Below, one piece after another: positions 19,582 to 28,322 of a stretch of 28,322 nt of DNA. The notes under the pieces were generated by a model. The model was not told the DNA's origin. It saw nothing but the letters and a program-made list of their open reading frames with translations, and searched no databases. The stretch lies in NCBI GenBank assembly GCA_027604685.1, contig JADHYX010000293.1, forward strand, positions 1 to 28,322, read 5' to 3'. A program made the translations under genes and the position numbers. Positions within the stretch are counted from its first letter, which is position 1, and each line of letters starts with the position of its first letter. Source of the DNA: Lobulomyces angularis. Lineage: Eukaryota; Chytridiomycota; Chytridiomycetes; Lobulomycetales; Lobulomycetaceae.

Positions 19582-21571
19582 ATGGCCTGGGTGTGTCCCA
19601 TTAGTTCAGGTGATTAAAATAATAAACTAATAATCATCATTGCGAAAGATCTAATACTAAATTAAAATGAATTAAAAAAGCTTTTTTAAAACTGAGTCAA
19701 GAACATGTATCAGCCCTAAGAAACGATTTTGTTAAAACTTACCCAGATAAAACTGAAGTTTTTGAAAAGTGTATGAAACTAACGAATTTCACTTATTTAA
19801 CCATTCGTCATTTGGAGGAGATTTTGAAGTTTGTTGAAAAAAATTTACAACTGGAAATTCCTAAGTCTTCAATTAAAAAAAAAAAGAAAAAATTATTGAC
19901 GATTCTAAACTCTATCGTTTTTAAAGATAATAAACCCGCGTGTAATATAATTATAAAATTTCCTATATCTTCTAATACTTCAACTACTCCTTCTGTAAAC
20001 ACGAAAGAGACTGATTCACGCAACGAAGCTATGTTTTCTGAAGCCATGTAAATAGAACTTAATCAAATATATTAATAAACTTTATTTTTTAGGTCAAACT
20101 TAATAAAAAAAAATTCCTTTATACAATACAAATTGGTTTGGGAGATTGCCTGTGTGAACATAGACAATCATACGAATAGTACACTTATGGTTAACAATAT
20201 TTCAAAAGAATTGCTGAGTAAATTGAATAAAAAAAAGTGTCATAATCCAGGTTCTCTTAAAATTTTATGTTTTGTTTGGAGCAGCCTCTTTCAAGTATCA
20301 TATTCATTTTTTAATTTTAATTATTTTTTGTTTGTTAAATAGACATTTTTAACTGAATCCAAAATCTTTGCTTTAGCGATTACACGGTCTATGGCAAATA
20401 TGCGGTCATCAAATTCTGGAAGATACTTTGCCGATTTATCTTGCTTGTGGCCATCAGAAAATCCACTGCAGTTAAAATTGCTTGAATGTTTTAATCAAAT
20501 CAAGAATGGTCTACTGATGATTTTGTTAGTGGAAAGTATAGAATATGACGATGTAAGAAAAAATAAAATCATGCAGCGCTAATTATATTAAAATTTTGGC
20601 AGATAATAAAAAAAATTTATGTGAATAATTTAGTAGCTCAAAATTATACTGTGGATTCCATAATTGAAACTTCCCCCTCAACAAGCGCTAAAGATGATGT
20701 TGTTAAAAAAGCAAGCATTGAGCAATCAATTTCAAATATACCTGAACGTTATCTAAAATTTAGAAATTACTTTTTTATACCAAAATTTTCATTTAAAAGT
20801 TTACAGAGTATTTTCATTGAAAATCATTTGCAAAATCCCAAAAAAAAAATTGGGAAAAATGATGATGATTTGATTATAGAAGATGTAGGTTTTTATTTCA
20901 GTATGAAAATTAGAAACATTTTTTTTTTAGATATCCGTCAATTTTAACTGCCCTCTTACTTTAAAGAGAATTATTCATCCATTTAAAGGTTTAAAATGCT
21001 ATCATCCTCAATGTTTTGATCTTAGCGTATACCACATATATTTTTGAAAGTTGTAAATTTAATTTTTTATTTAGTCAGCACTGCAATGTCTTCAAGAAAT
21101 TGAACATTTAAAATGTTTTTGCTGTCACAAACGTATACCAATAGATGAATTATTTGTAGATGCTCAATTTTTAGGTTTTTATAAAAAATCCATCATATAT
21201 TTACATTAATTTTCAGGATACTTGGAGAAATATCCAGATAAAATGGGGTGTGTCATAAAGTTAGACGGAACTGTAAGGTAATTATAAAGATGGAATTTGG
21301 CCTTTTTGACAGTATCTTTAAAAGCGAAATTGCAGAGGGAACGGTTGAGAATGTTACCATAATTCGAGATGACATAGGTATTTCCGTTACTGACAAAAAG
21401 AAAACCGTTTTCCCCACTGAAATCATTGACCTTGAGACTTACAGTTTCGATTTACCTCCGAGAAAGAAAATTAAGATTAACAACATCGTGAGTGCTGACG
21501 TATCCATTTTTTCAGATGAAAGAACTCTAATTGGCAGAAACTTAAATGCTGATATAATTGTAATTGACTAG
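19582..21571 (+). CDS. SIZ/PIAS-type SUMO E3 ligase (SAP-like and SP-RING domains)
   Basis: Nine exons: 19582-19609, 19681-20047, 20093-20294, 20343-20552, 20603-20884, 20931-21026, 21075-21174, 21217-21277, 21313-21571; 534 aa. An N-terminal helical region (about 40-85) is SAP-like; residues about 130-290 sit where PINIT is expected but are diverged. The SP-RING is clear: VNFNCPLTLKRIIHPFKGLK then CYHPQCFDL (C370, C386, H388, C391) and CFCCHKRIPI (C409, C412), followed by ELFVDAQFL and a DGT motif, as in P-L-T-x-x-R-I ... C-x-H-x-x-C-F-D ... C-x-x-C. Such ligases bind Ubc9 and direct SUMO transfer in the nucleus. A basic PPRKKIKI lies at 497-504. SUMO-binding-like motifs follow the ring (IIDL 486-489; IIVID at the very end). 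Exon 1 and the 35-nt intron 21278-21312 are the least certain parts. Confidence 0.8.
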
Positions 21572-21708
21572 CTTTGTATATATTATATTCTTATTCTGGT
21601 AAGCAAAGTAAAGTTTATTCATTCTCTGCAAAACTTTCAAATTTGAATAAAAATAAATTGTTCTATTTTAATCAAAAAAATACTATAAAAAAATATAAAA
21701 ATATTTTA

Positions 21709-23198
21709 CTAAATCAAGTTAAATTGATCTCTGAATTTTTCAAATTTATCAAAAATTCGATTTTTTACTTGTAATTGATCTTCTATATTTGAATCAAGAA
21801 AAGTGTGTTTCATGGCATTTTTACTTAAATCAAATACCTCCTGTTTTGTCAACTTAAAATTTAAAACCAGCTGTACATACTCGTTGGAAAGATCACTAAA
21901 AAAAATTCCTTTGTCATCTGTCTATTACATAAAAGTTAAAAAAATGAAGGTGCAATTCTTTGTTATTACACAAATTACGCATGGATGCTTTTCCAAAAAA
22001 AAATACTCCTTTATATGGTGATCTTTAATGCTTTTGACAGTTTTACACAGTACGTTACTGGTAAGACAAACTTCAACAGGAATTTTCTTGGAATATACTT
22101 CACTTAAACAATTTTTCGGAATAAAAGTCCCATGTCCAATTCTATTTGGAAAAGTTTCCAGCATAGAATTAATTTCAAATTCTCGACCATCGATTTCACC
22201 AAGGTGAATAGTACCTTTTGAATCAAATTTTTTTTTGAATTTATTAATTTTTTATTTTCTTTTCGCTATACACTTATACTTTGTAATCCTAATGCTTTAG
22301 CTTTAAGTATAGCAGGTTTTATAATTTCAAAATCTCCAGCATATGGATCTCCACTACAAAAAACATTTAACGTTTGTCATATAAAAGTTACCAAACATCA
22401 ATTCCAACGACTACCCCTGTATTAAAACTCCTATTACTCGCTTTTATTGCCAAATCGACTATTTCAAAGGCTTCTTCTGCAGTGTGACGACGATCTAATG
22501 ATAACAGTAATGATACAAAAATATCGTGTGGATTCAATTTAATTTCTTCTAAAATCAATTCAACATATTCTGCTTTTGTTAAATTATTCAATTGGCGTGG
22601 TGTAGTTCTTAATTCTAAGTATGTACAGCCATCCTCCTGTAAAAAAAAAAGGTAAATCTTTATTAAAAAAAAAATTTTTTTACTTTACAAAAAATTCTTG
22701 AATAACCATTTTAACAATAAATCTTAAATTCTTTTCAGAGTTGCTTAACTGATGCATAAATTTGAACATTTCAAAGCACCTTAATTAGTTATATGGATAA
22801 CTATCACAAAATATTAACTTTTTTTAAAATTATACGTTTCTAAATTAAAAGTTTCTTTCGAAAAATGAGGCATTTTCAAGCTAGTATTTCCCTTTTGCTT
22901 AAGTAACTCACACACACTATTTTTACTAATTGACCCTTGAACAATTAAAGAGAAATTCCAAAAAAAAAAAAAGATTGAAGGGCGATATTAAAATATTGGA
23001 AAAAAAATTTAAGATGTATATAATACCATTTAAATGGGCATGAAGTTCAATTTTTGGTAAAATGCGGCAAAAATGTTCCAAGTAAGTTACAGTTCCATAA
23101 TGCTGTTTTACAAATTCTTCAGTTTCATCAATTTGATCCCCTGTATTATTGGTAATTTCTAAATTATTTGACATGGAATAATTATTGATGTTTTTCAC
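21709..23198 (-). CDS. ADAL: Adenosine deaminase-like protein (ADAL/MAPDA), N6-methyl-AMP deaminase
   Basis: Seven exons: 23198-23027, 22935-22836, 22779-22689, 22636-22392, 22353-22280, 22214-21970, 21921-21709; 379 aa (human ADAL about 355). This cytosolic enzyme hydrolyses N6-methyl-AMP to IMP, clearing modified nucleotides from RNA turnover. It follows ADAL rather than classical ADA throughout: LPKIELHAHLNGSISK, CFEMFKFMHQLS, YLELRTTPRQ, LLLSLDRRHTAEEAFEIVDL, HLGEIDGREF, NRIGHGTF, VEVCLTSNV, HPCVICTDDKGIF. Metal and catalytic residues are intact: His53 and His55 (HxH), His231 and Glu234 (HxxE), His255 (GHGT), Asp311 (TDD). An alternative start eight codons in (MSNNLE) is possible. The 3' end converges on the SIZ/PIAS gene with about 140 bp between. 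Confidence 0.93.
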
Positions 23199-23464
23199 TC
23201 TTTTTTAAAAAAACGGATATCTAAAATTTAGTGCTAAAATTCAAGTAAAACTTAAGTTACATAATAAATTAACAAAGTTCACGATAGAGTTAAATTTGAT
23301 GCAGCGACTGTTGTTATTAATATTTTAAACTTGTTAATTTTTTTTTTTTTTTTATTTGAACAAAATTATTTTATTTAGAACAAAGTGAAATTATTAAAAT
23401 TTCAATACGACACTGACTTTAAGTTGAAACAGGCTCTTTCTTGTAATTTTTTTACTGAAATTGC
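23199..23464. promoter_or_regulatory. Divergent promoter region between ADAL (-) and the NFKBIL1-like gene (+)
   Basis: A 266-bp gap between two start codons on opposite strands, with a T-run at about 23337-23355. It must hold both promoters; no specific site was called. Confidence 0.4.
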
Positions 23465-24229
23465 ATGGGTAAGAAACAAAAGAAAAAGGAACGGAAAGCT
23501 TTTAGAAAATACTACAAAAATTATACACCTCCCACCTTAGATACAACTAGTTCCGCCGAAGAGCAGGAAAAAGAATTTTTAGATGAGTCGGAAGAAAGAA
23601 GACGATTTAATGAAAAGTTATTTGATAATTTAATGTTTGATGAGCAAGAGTTATTTGGTCGCTATAGTGAAAGTGAATATGTGGAAAGCTCCTATAAAGA
23701 ACCTATTTTGGAGAGCTTCGAGGATTGGACTGAAAATATTAGAAGAGAAAAATTAAGAAAAACTCAACAGGAAAAAAATAGTGCAACTTACTTAAAAAAA
23801 AAAAAGTTTGATTTAAAACAAAAAGAGTTGCAACAGTTTGAGGCTGAGGAAAGATTGAAAGAAGAATTGCGTTTGAAAAAGCTTTATCGCAAATTAAAAG
23901 TTGAATATAATCTTGGTTGGTCAACAATAAAAAACTTTACTTGCGGTAGTAAACCACTCTTAAAACTTACGGATTTACCTGTACCAAGCTTTAAAAAATT
24001 GCTGCTAAATAAAAGCTGTTTTGAAGAATTTATTTTTTTCGAACTCTCTGAAGATGAAGACAATATACAGTTAAAAAAAAAAAAATTGGTGCTGCAAGAA
24101 ATTAAAGAGTTTCACTCTGATAAATTTTTCAAGTTTAAAAATAGCTTTAATTCTAATGATTGGGATTCTGTTGTTAACACAATAAACGACATTTGTAGCA
24201 TATTAAACGAAATCTTGAATGAATTATAA
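23465..24229 (+). CDS. NFKBIL1: NFKBIL1-like protein with J-domain-derived C-terminus
   Basis: A single exon of 254 aa, unlike its intron-rich neighbours. The first 20 residues are very basic (MGKKQKKKERKAFRKYYKNY), followed by an acidic segment, a long charged coiled coil (about 90-155), and the family's C-terminal block: LTDLPVPSF (family D-V-P-W-P-x-x), then LQEIKEFHSDKFFKFKNSF, the degenerate J-domain motif usually W-H-P-D-K-F, here H-S-D-K-F, ending in VNTINDICSILNEILNEL, matching the family's V-x-x-x-S-Q-x-L-N-x-x. The animal protein has N-terminal ankyrin repeats, absent here, and is 381 aa; NFKBIL1 homologues are linked to pre-mRNA splicing control. An NF-kB role is not implied. The name rests on the C-terminal block. 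Confidence 0.7.
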   Translation: MGKKQKKKERKAFRKYYKNYTPPTLDTTSSAEEQEKEFLDESEERRRFNEKLFDNLMFDEQELFGRYSESEYVESSYKEPILESFEDWTENIRREKLRKTQQEKNSATYLKKKKFDLKQKELQQFEAEERLKEELRLKKLYRKLKVEYNLGWSTIKNFTCGSKPLLKLTDLPVPSFKKLLLNKSCFEEFIFFELSEDEDNIQLKKKKLVLQEIKEFHSDKFFKFKNSFNSNDWDSVVNTINDICSILNEILNEL

Positions 24230-24551
24230 GATTTTAATTTTTTAATTAACTAAGTAGTTACAATAATGTATTTATGAATATATTATAATTGGATAATCAA
24301 ACAAGTTTATAGAATTCTGTTTTTTTACCACTTGGTATAGTTGTAAAGTAGTAGCATAACTTACCTTTCCATTGAAACTCACACAGTGAAACAGTTAATT
24401 ATTTCTCAATGATTTGACATTAATATCTACCAAAAAGTATTAAATTCCCTGCCCGTTTTCACATTAAAGTGTATAGTAAGTTCTTATAATCAAATTGAAT
24501 ACATTTTGATTTTCTCAAAAAAAAAAAATTAACAAAAAAAACAATCATAAA
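24230..24551. other. Intergenic region upstream of the voltage-sensor gene
   Basis: 322 bp of AT-rich sequence with no open frame of note; an A-run lies at 24519-24528 before the start codon. It should hold the 3' end of the NFKBIL1-like gene and the next promoter. Confidence 0.4.
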
Positions 24552-25474
24552 ATGAATAATTACCACCAACCATTTGCAAATTATGCAATGACGAAAAAAG
24601 AAATATTGCAAAATTTAGCAAACAGAATCTTGCATCACAGTTTATACAAAGCGTTTTATTTAGTTATGGGTTTTCTTTCAGTAATATGTGTTATACTAAG
24701 CATTATTGAACGGTATATTTAACTATTTTCTTAACGAATTTTTTACTTTTTTTTTTCTTAATTTCTTTATTTTTTAGTTGTCCAAGTGGTTATTTTTACA
24801 TTTTGGAGTAATTAGTTATTTTTTTTGTTCAAAATTTTGTTTATCCATTTCTAATATTCTGTCATCTTTTTTTTTTAATTTTAGAGTAATTATAAATCTT
24901 GGAATGATTTTAGAAGTAACTATTAGATTTTTTGCGTTTGGAAAGGTATTTTAAAATTTTTTAATATTCTACATTTTAATGATATGTATATATATATATT
25001 TTTTTTTTTCTTTTGTTTAGAATTTTTGGAATTCAAAGTGGAATATGTTTGATGTAGTTTTAGTATTTTTTTGTTTTTTAACTCTGTTCATTTTGATGGT
25101 TGGAGAATGTAGTTCAACGCGAACTAGAGAAGCTGAAGCTGGTTTGATAATTGATATTTATTTATTTAACTATTTTAAAAAAATTTAATAATAGACGCTT
25201 TTTTACTTATTTTAAGAAATGGAATTCAATTTTCTAGATTGATGGTTGTCTTAAAAAAGTAATTTTTGAATTTTCTTTTTATTGAACTTGATTTTTTTTT
25301 TTTTTTATAACACTAATTTTGACCTGTAAATTTTTTTTTAGAAATAATACTCAGCTTTCTAATAGAGCAACAACTATAAATTTTGAGAATATTGACTCAC
25401 GGGCATTTGATGATTCAAGTTTTGATACAAGACGAACTACATACACTGATGACTTTGACGATAATTTTTTTTAA
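24552..25474 (+). CDS. Voltage-sensor-domain-only membrane protein (ion-transport family, S1-S4, no pore)
   Basis: Six exons: 24552-24712, 24778-24807, 24885-24945, 25021-25141, 25195-25258, 25342-25474; 189 aa. Four TMs are seen: S1 (about 32-53, KAFYLVMGFLSVICVILSII), S2 (59-81, with ILEVIINLGMILEVTIRFFA and a Glu/Arg pair), S3 (91-112, opening with the classic W-N-M-F-D-V-V-L-V), and S4 (125-145, LLILRNGIQFSRLMVVLKK) with Arg and Lys at intervals. The S2-S3 link FGKNFWNSKWNMFD is typical of voltage-gated channels. The protein ends in a short acidic tail with no S5-pore-S6, so it is a proton-channel-like or regulatory VSD. The Hv1 signature R-x-W-R-x-x-R is absent; S4 instead resembles uncharacterised fungal ion-transport proteins. 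Confidence 0.72.
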
Positions 25475-25635
25475 TATTTTTTATTTAAGCAAAAAAATAT
25501 CCCATTATCTAGAATGTTTAGAATTGAATTAGGAATTTAAATTAATATTTTATTTTTTTATTTTTTATAAATTGTATTATTTATTTTTTACTTTTATTAA
25601 TCATTAAATATCGAATTACTCTTAAATAATTAAAA

Positions 25636-28164
25636 TTACATACTCATTTGCCTATCAATATGGCCATGTTCAGTTTTTGCACACATTGCAGATACATCAT
25701 TAACACTGACTCGATTTGTCTGTGATTTTGTATTATGTATACCACTTTCCTTATCCAAACTGTTATCGCTTTGAATTAAAGATATCAAATTTTCATCCTT
25801 CACAGTACAAGATTTTTTAATTATTGCTAGTGCTATTAACCAACACATTGAAACATGAAATCTATGCATTATTTTTATTAAATATAAACAAAATATTTCT
25901 GTACAATAATATCATTACCTGACAACTCCTTGAACTTTTTTTGGAGCTAAAAAATATTTAAAGAAACAAAATAGTCGCACTGCAAGGGCCTGCTGCGTAT
26001 GTAGTTGGTGAACCCTAAAAAAAAAATAATAAATAAACTTTTCTTTTTATAAAAATTGGAAAAATGTTTTAAATTAACCTCAACTTTCTTGTGTAATGAG
26101 ATATTAATTCAAAATCGTTTTTGCTTCTACAAAACTCTCCATGAAATATTGAAAGATTTTCATTTCGGTAATTTTCTTGTAAAACTCTTAAATACGTACG
26201 GCCCAATTCAACTGAAATTTTTTCTATAGGATTTCTTATCAAAGAAAAATACTTTTTTAAAATTTCACAACTTGACTTTGATTTTGTCCCAGTAAATAGT
26301 TTACTAATAGAATTTCCATTATGCGCAAACTACAAATATTAATTATTATAAAAAAGAATTGACTCTCAATTCAAAAACAGAGATGAAAAAAAGGTCCCTT
26401 ACCAGTTCACTGATCAATTTTTCGATGTTACTCATATAATTAGTTTTTTTATTGGAAAGTCCCACCTTAAGAAAATTTTAGCATATAAAAAAAAATTAAA
26501 AGTTACTTCTTCAACTATTATTTTTTTGATCACTTTCAAGGCAAAGTGAAATTGTGCTATGTTTGTTTCGTCGCAGCATGTCAAACAGCTAACTCTATTT
26601 ATACCATCTTGAAGTTTTTCAGGACCATCAACAAAATTGTTATAATTCGAATTCTTCTTTTTTAAGTTTAGTAAAAAATAGCCATGTGATACTAAAGCAG
26701 AATCCCACAAATTTAACTTTGGTCGATAAACTGAAGGAAGGATTAAAGATTTAACCTGTTTTAAATTAGCATTTACACTATGCGGCAACCTGTTGCATAG
26801 CGATTCTATTGCAAAGTCATCATTTATGCTTCTATAACTAAAAAAAACAATGATTTATATTAAAAATATTAAAAAATTAAACCTGGTATAAGAAACAAAA
26901 GCAAGATTAGTTTTTAGAATAGCAGCGTAGTAAGCCTCTGACAAAAGTTTTTCATCTCCATAATTTTTCAACAAATCTACAACCAAGACTTTTCCATATT
27001 TACGGTTTAGTTCTTGAAAATGGTGCATGCAACTTGTTATCTGTTATGTTATAATTAAAATTGTTTTTTAATTTTAATTTTTACAGATGTTTTATTTAGA
27101 GCGTCATCCAAAATAAGTCTGGAACCTTGAAAAAACTTATCCTCCAACATTCTTTCATTCCAATTCAAGGGAACTGCTCCCCTAGTTTGCACGAAACCGG
27201 AAACAAAATTTTTAAATCTCATCACTAAAAATTAATTAAATATTTTTTTTGTATATATACCAAGCTCAGTTTCAACTTCTATTGCACAAGTGCCATATTT
27301 ATTAACACCGTTTTTTCTAAAAAACTTTTTTGAACTAAATCGGTTAGCTCTGGATATTACACAAAAACTTATTTGGGAATAAAAATCCATTTTTTTTCCT
27401 ACAAAACCGCATATTGTTGGTATAATGAAATTATAGCATTTAAATTTCAGTAATGGCTTTACTAAAAAAGATAATTAAATTTTTGAATTCAATGTATTTC
27501 AAAATCTTACAGAGATGCATATTCCAAACAAATCTAGTGTCCATATTGTTGAACTGACCCTCAACAATATTCATGGAGCAATTTTTATTTATTTTAAACA
27601 ATCTTTGTTGAGTATTGCTTAAATCTTCTTTCAGGCTAAAGTAAACGTCCTCATTTTTGAAAACTGCATAAATAGCTTCTAAACTTCTCTTTTCAAAATC
27701 TTCTTCATCCAAAGTCAAATGAGACTTCATTAAAATGGGAATCGTGGATATATTTTTAACTTTGTAAATGTTGACTACAAAATTAAATCGAAAAAAGCTG
27801 TTTCAGAAGAAATTAAAAAGTAAAAAAAAGTACCTTCTCCAAAATTGCAAACAAAAGTTCGTTCACTTATGAAAACTAAAATTTTTTTTCCAAACATCAG
27901 ATCCAATATCCCTTAGTTTGAATTAAAACATTTTCAGTATAACTGGGAATATCTTTACAAACCTAAAATTCCATAATTTTTAATTTCTTTAACGTTGTTG
28001 CGCACTATCGTAAATTTATAAGATTCTTCCATATACATTTTATCGGCTACTGTTTCGAAAACCAGTAAATTTTTAGTGCACCTACGTAAAGAACTGATAG
28101 TAATAAAATTATCCTCGGTAATAGTTATGTATGAAACACCTTCAACGAACATTTTACTGTCCAT
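25636..28164 (-). CDS. SAC-domain phosphoinositide phosphatase homologue, catalytic arginine lost
   Basis: Eleven exons: 28164-27963, 27911-27834, 27774-27511, 27461-27261, 27224-27085, 27040-26883, 26837-26507, 26465-26403, 26329-26079, 26014-25919, 25861-25636; 669 aa. It tracks Sac1 from its N-terminal beta domain (NYGILGILDLMFGKKILVF), through DTRFVWNMHLLKPL, QISFCVISRANRFSSKKFFR and FVSGFVQTRGAVPLNWNER, to the P-loop and the region after it (AHNGNSISKLFTGTKSKS, aligning with D-N-A-N-x-C-x-x-x-Y-A-G-T-G-A-L-K). The P-loop, normally C-M-D-C-L-D-R-T-N, reads C432-L-T-C-C-D-E438-T-N, so Arg is Glu. Cys is kept, but the phosphate-binding Arg is essential, so the protein is probably inactive toward PI4P. 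Sac1's C-terminal two-TM ER anchor is replaced by one weakly hydrophobic stretch (MCWLIALAII). A small unassigned exon-like frame lies beyond its start. Confidence 0.85.
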
Positions 28165-28322
28165 TTAATATTTTTTGAATTTTTTTTTTTTGGTTCGAGT
28201 TTATTATTTATTAGTGTTTGGGCATTATCTTTCTGAACATGCTGATTTTGCTAGGGAACAACTTAACTATAATGAAAAATGCCAAAAATTCTTAGAAAAA
28301 AACTATAAATAGAGAGTAAAAT
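28165..28322. other. Window-edge region with a possible exon fragment
   Basis: Upstream of the SAC gene. On the plus strand, from an acceptor-like ttattag at about 28214, a frame reads HYLSEHADFAREQLNYNEKC then QKFLEKNYK and stops at about 28315. It resembles coding sequence, but its upstream exon would have to overlap the SAC gene, so it may be a fossil or chance. Confidence 0.25.

Noticed and set aside
19561..19680. Possible tRNA around tggcctgggtgtgtcc
   Set aside because: No cloverleaf, T-loop GTTCRA or anticodon stem could be formed; it fits better as the first exon of the SIZ/PIAS gene. No convincing tRNA was found elsewhere in the window.
21574..21774. Plus-strand frame after the SIZ/PIAS stop
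   Set aside because: Lies opposite the last ADAL exon and the short convergent spacer; composition is that of AT-rich noise.
1..28322. Dictyostelid origin, suggested by AT-richness and Q/N-rich proteins
   Set aside because: Dictyostelid genes have few introns, while genes here have up to eleven exons, and several families look fungal. Placement remains inference.

Overview
The window is nuclear DNA of a very AT-rich, intron-dense eukaryote. Genes are broken into short exons by small introns (about 35-110 nt) that begin GT, usually GTAAG, GTATA or GTAAA, and end in a T-run followed by AG. Intergenic DNA is full of A/T homopolymers. Several families here (Yop1/REEP, a Nce102-like MARVEL protein, an IRC21-type cytochrome b5 protein, a SIZ/PIAS ligase, VIT/CCC1 transporters, degraded Fanzor-like genes) suit an opisthokont, most likely an early-diverging fungus or fungal relative (Rozella, aphelid or chytrid grade). 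DDRGK1, part of the UFM1 pathway that most fungi lack, argues for an early-branching lineage. This placement is inference. I rebuilt every exon model by hand from splice-site phase and family similarity.

Layout. 1-650 (-): 5' part of a Yop1/REEP5 gene, cut by the window edge. 1080-2035 (-): DDRGK1. 2454-3393 (+): four-TM MARVEL-like protein. 3394-4342: intergenic with a decayed Fanzor/TnpB-like C-terminus. 4343-5302 (+): IMPACT/UPF0029 protein. 5403-6888 and 7189-8556 (-): tandem VIT-family metal transporter paralogues. 8819-9202 (-): small one-TM protein with two PY motifs. 9203-11296: gene graveyard (eIF5A pseudogene, second Fanzor-like fossil, LIM-like zinc fragment). 11297-12937 (-): orphan receptor with signal peptide and seven TMs. 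12938-14147: intergenic with a GC-richer coding fossil. 14148-16389 (-): Q/N-rich, transcription-regulator-like protein. 16923-17828 (-): cytochrome b5-domain protein. 18476-19391 (+): secreted Cys-containing protein. 19582-21571 (+): SIZ/PIAS SUMO E3 ligase. 21709-23198 (-): ADAL-type N6-methyl-AMP deaminase. 23465-24229 (+): NFKBIL1-like protein. 24552-25474 (+): voltage-sensor-domain-only membrane protein. 25636-28164 (-): SAC-domain phosphoinositide phosphatase homologue whose CX5R catalytic arginine is glutamate.

The genes do not form one pathway. Many act at the ER or endomembranes (Yop1, DDRGK1, SAC, cytochrome b5) or in other membranes (VIT pair, PY protein, MARVEL, VSD, 7TM). The strongest points for follow-up are the apparently dead SAC enzyme, the divergent DDRGK1 in a fungus-like genome, the two Fanzor fossils, the VIT pair with a 17-nt microexon, the PY-motif membrane protein and the orphan 7TM receptor. 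No tRNA, rRNA, CRISPR or intact mobile element was seen.
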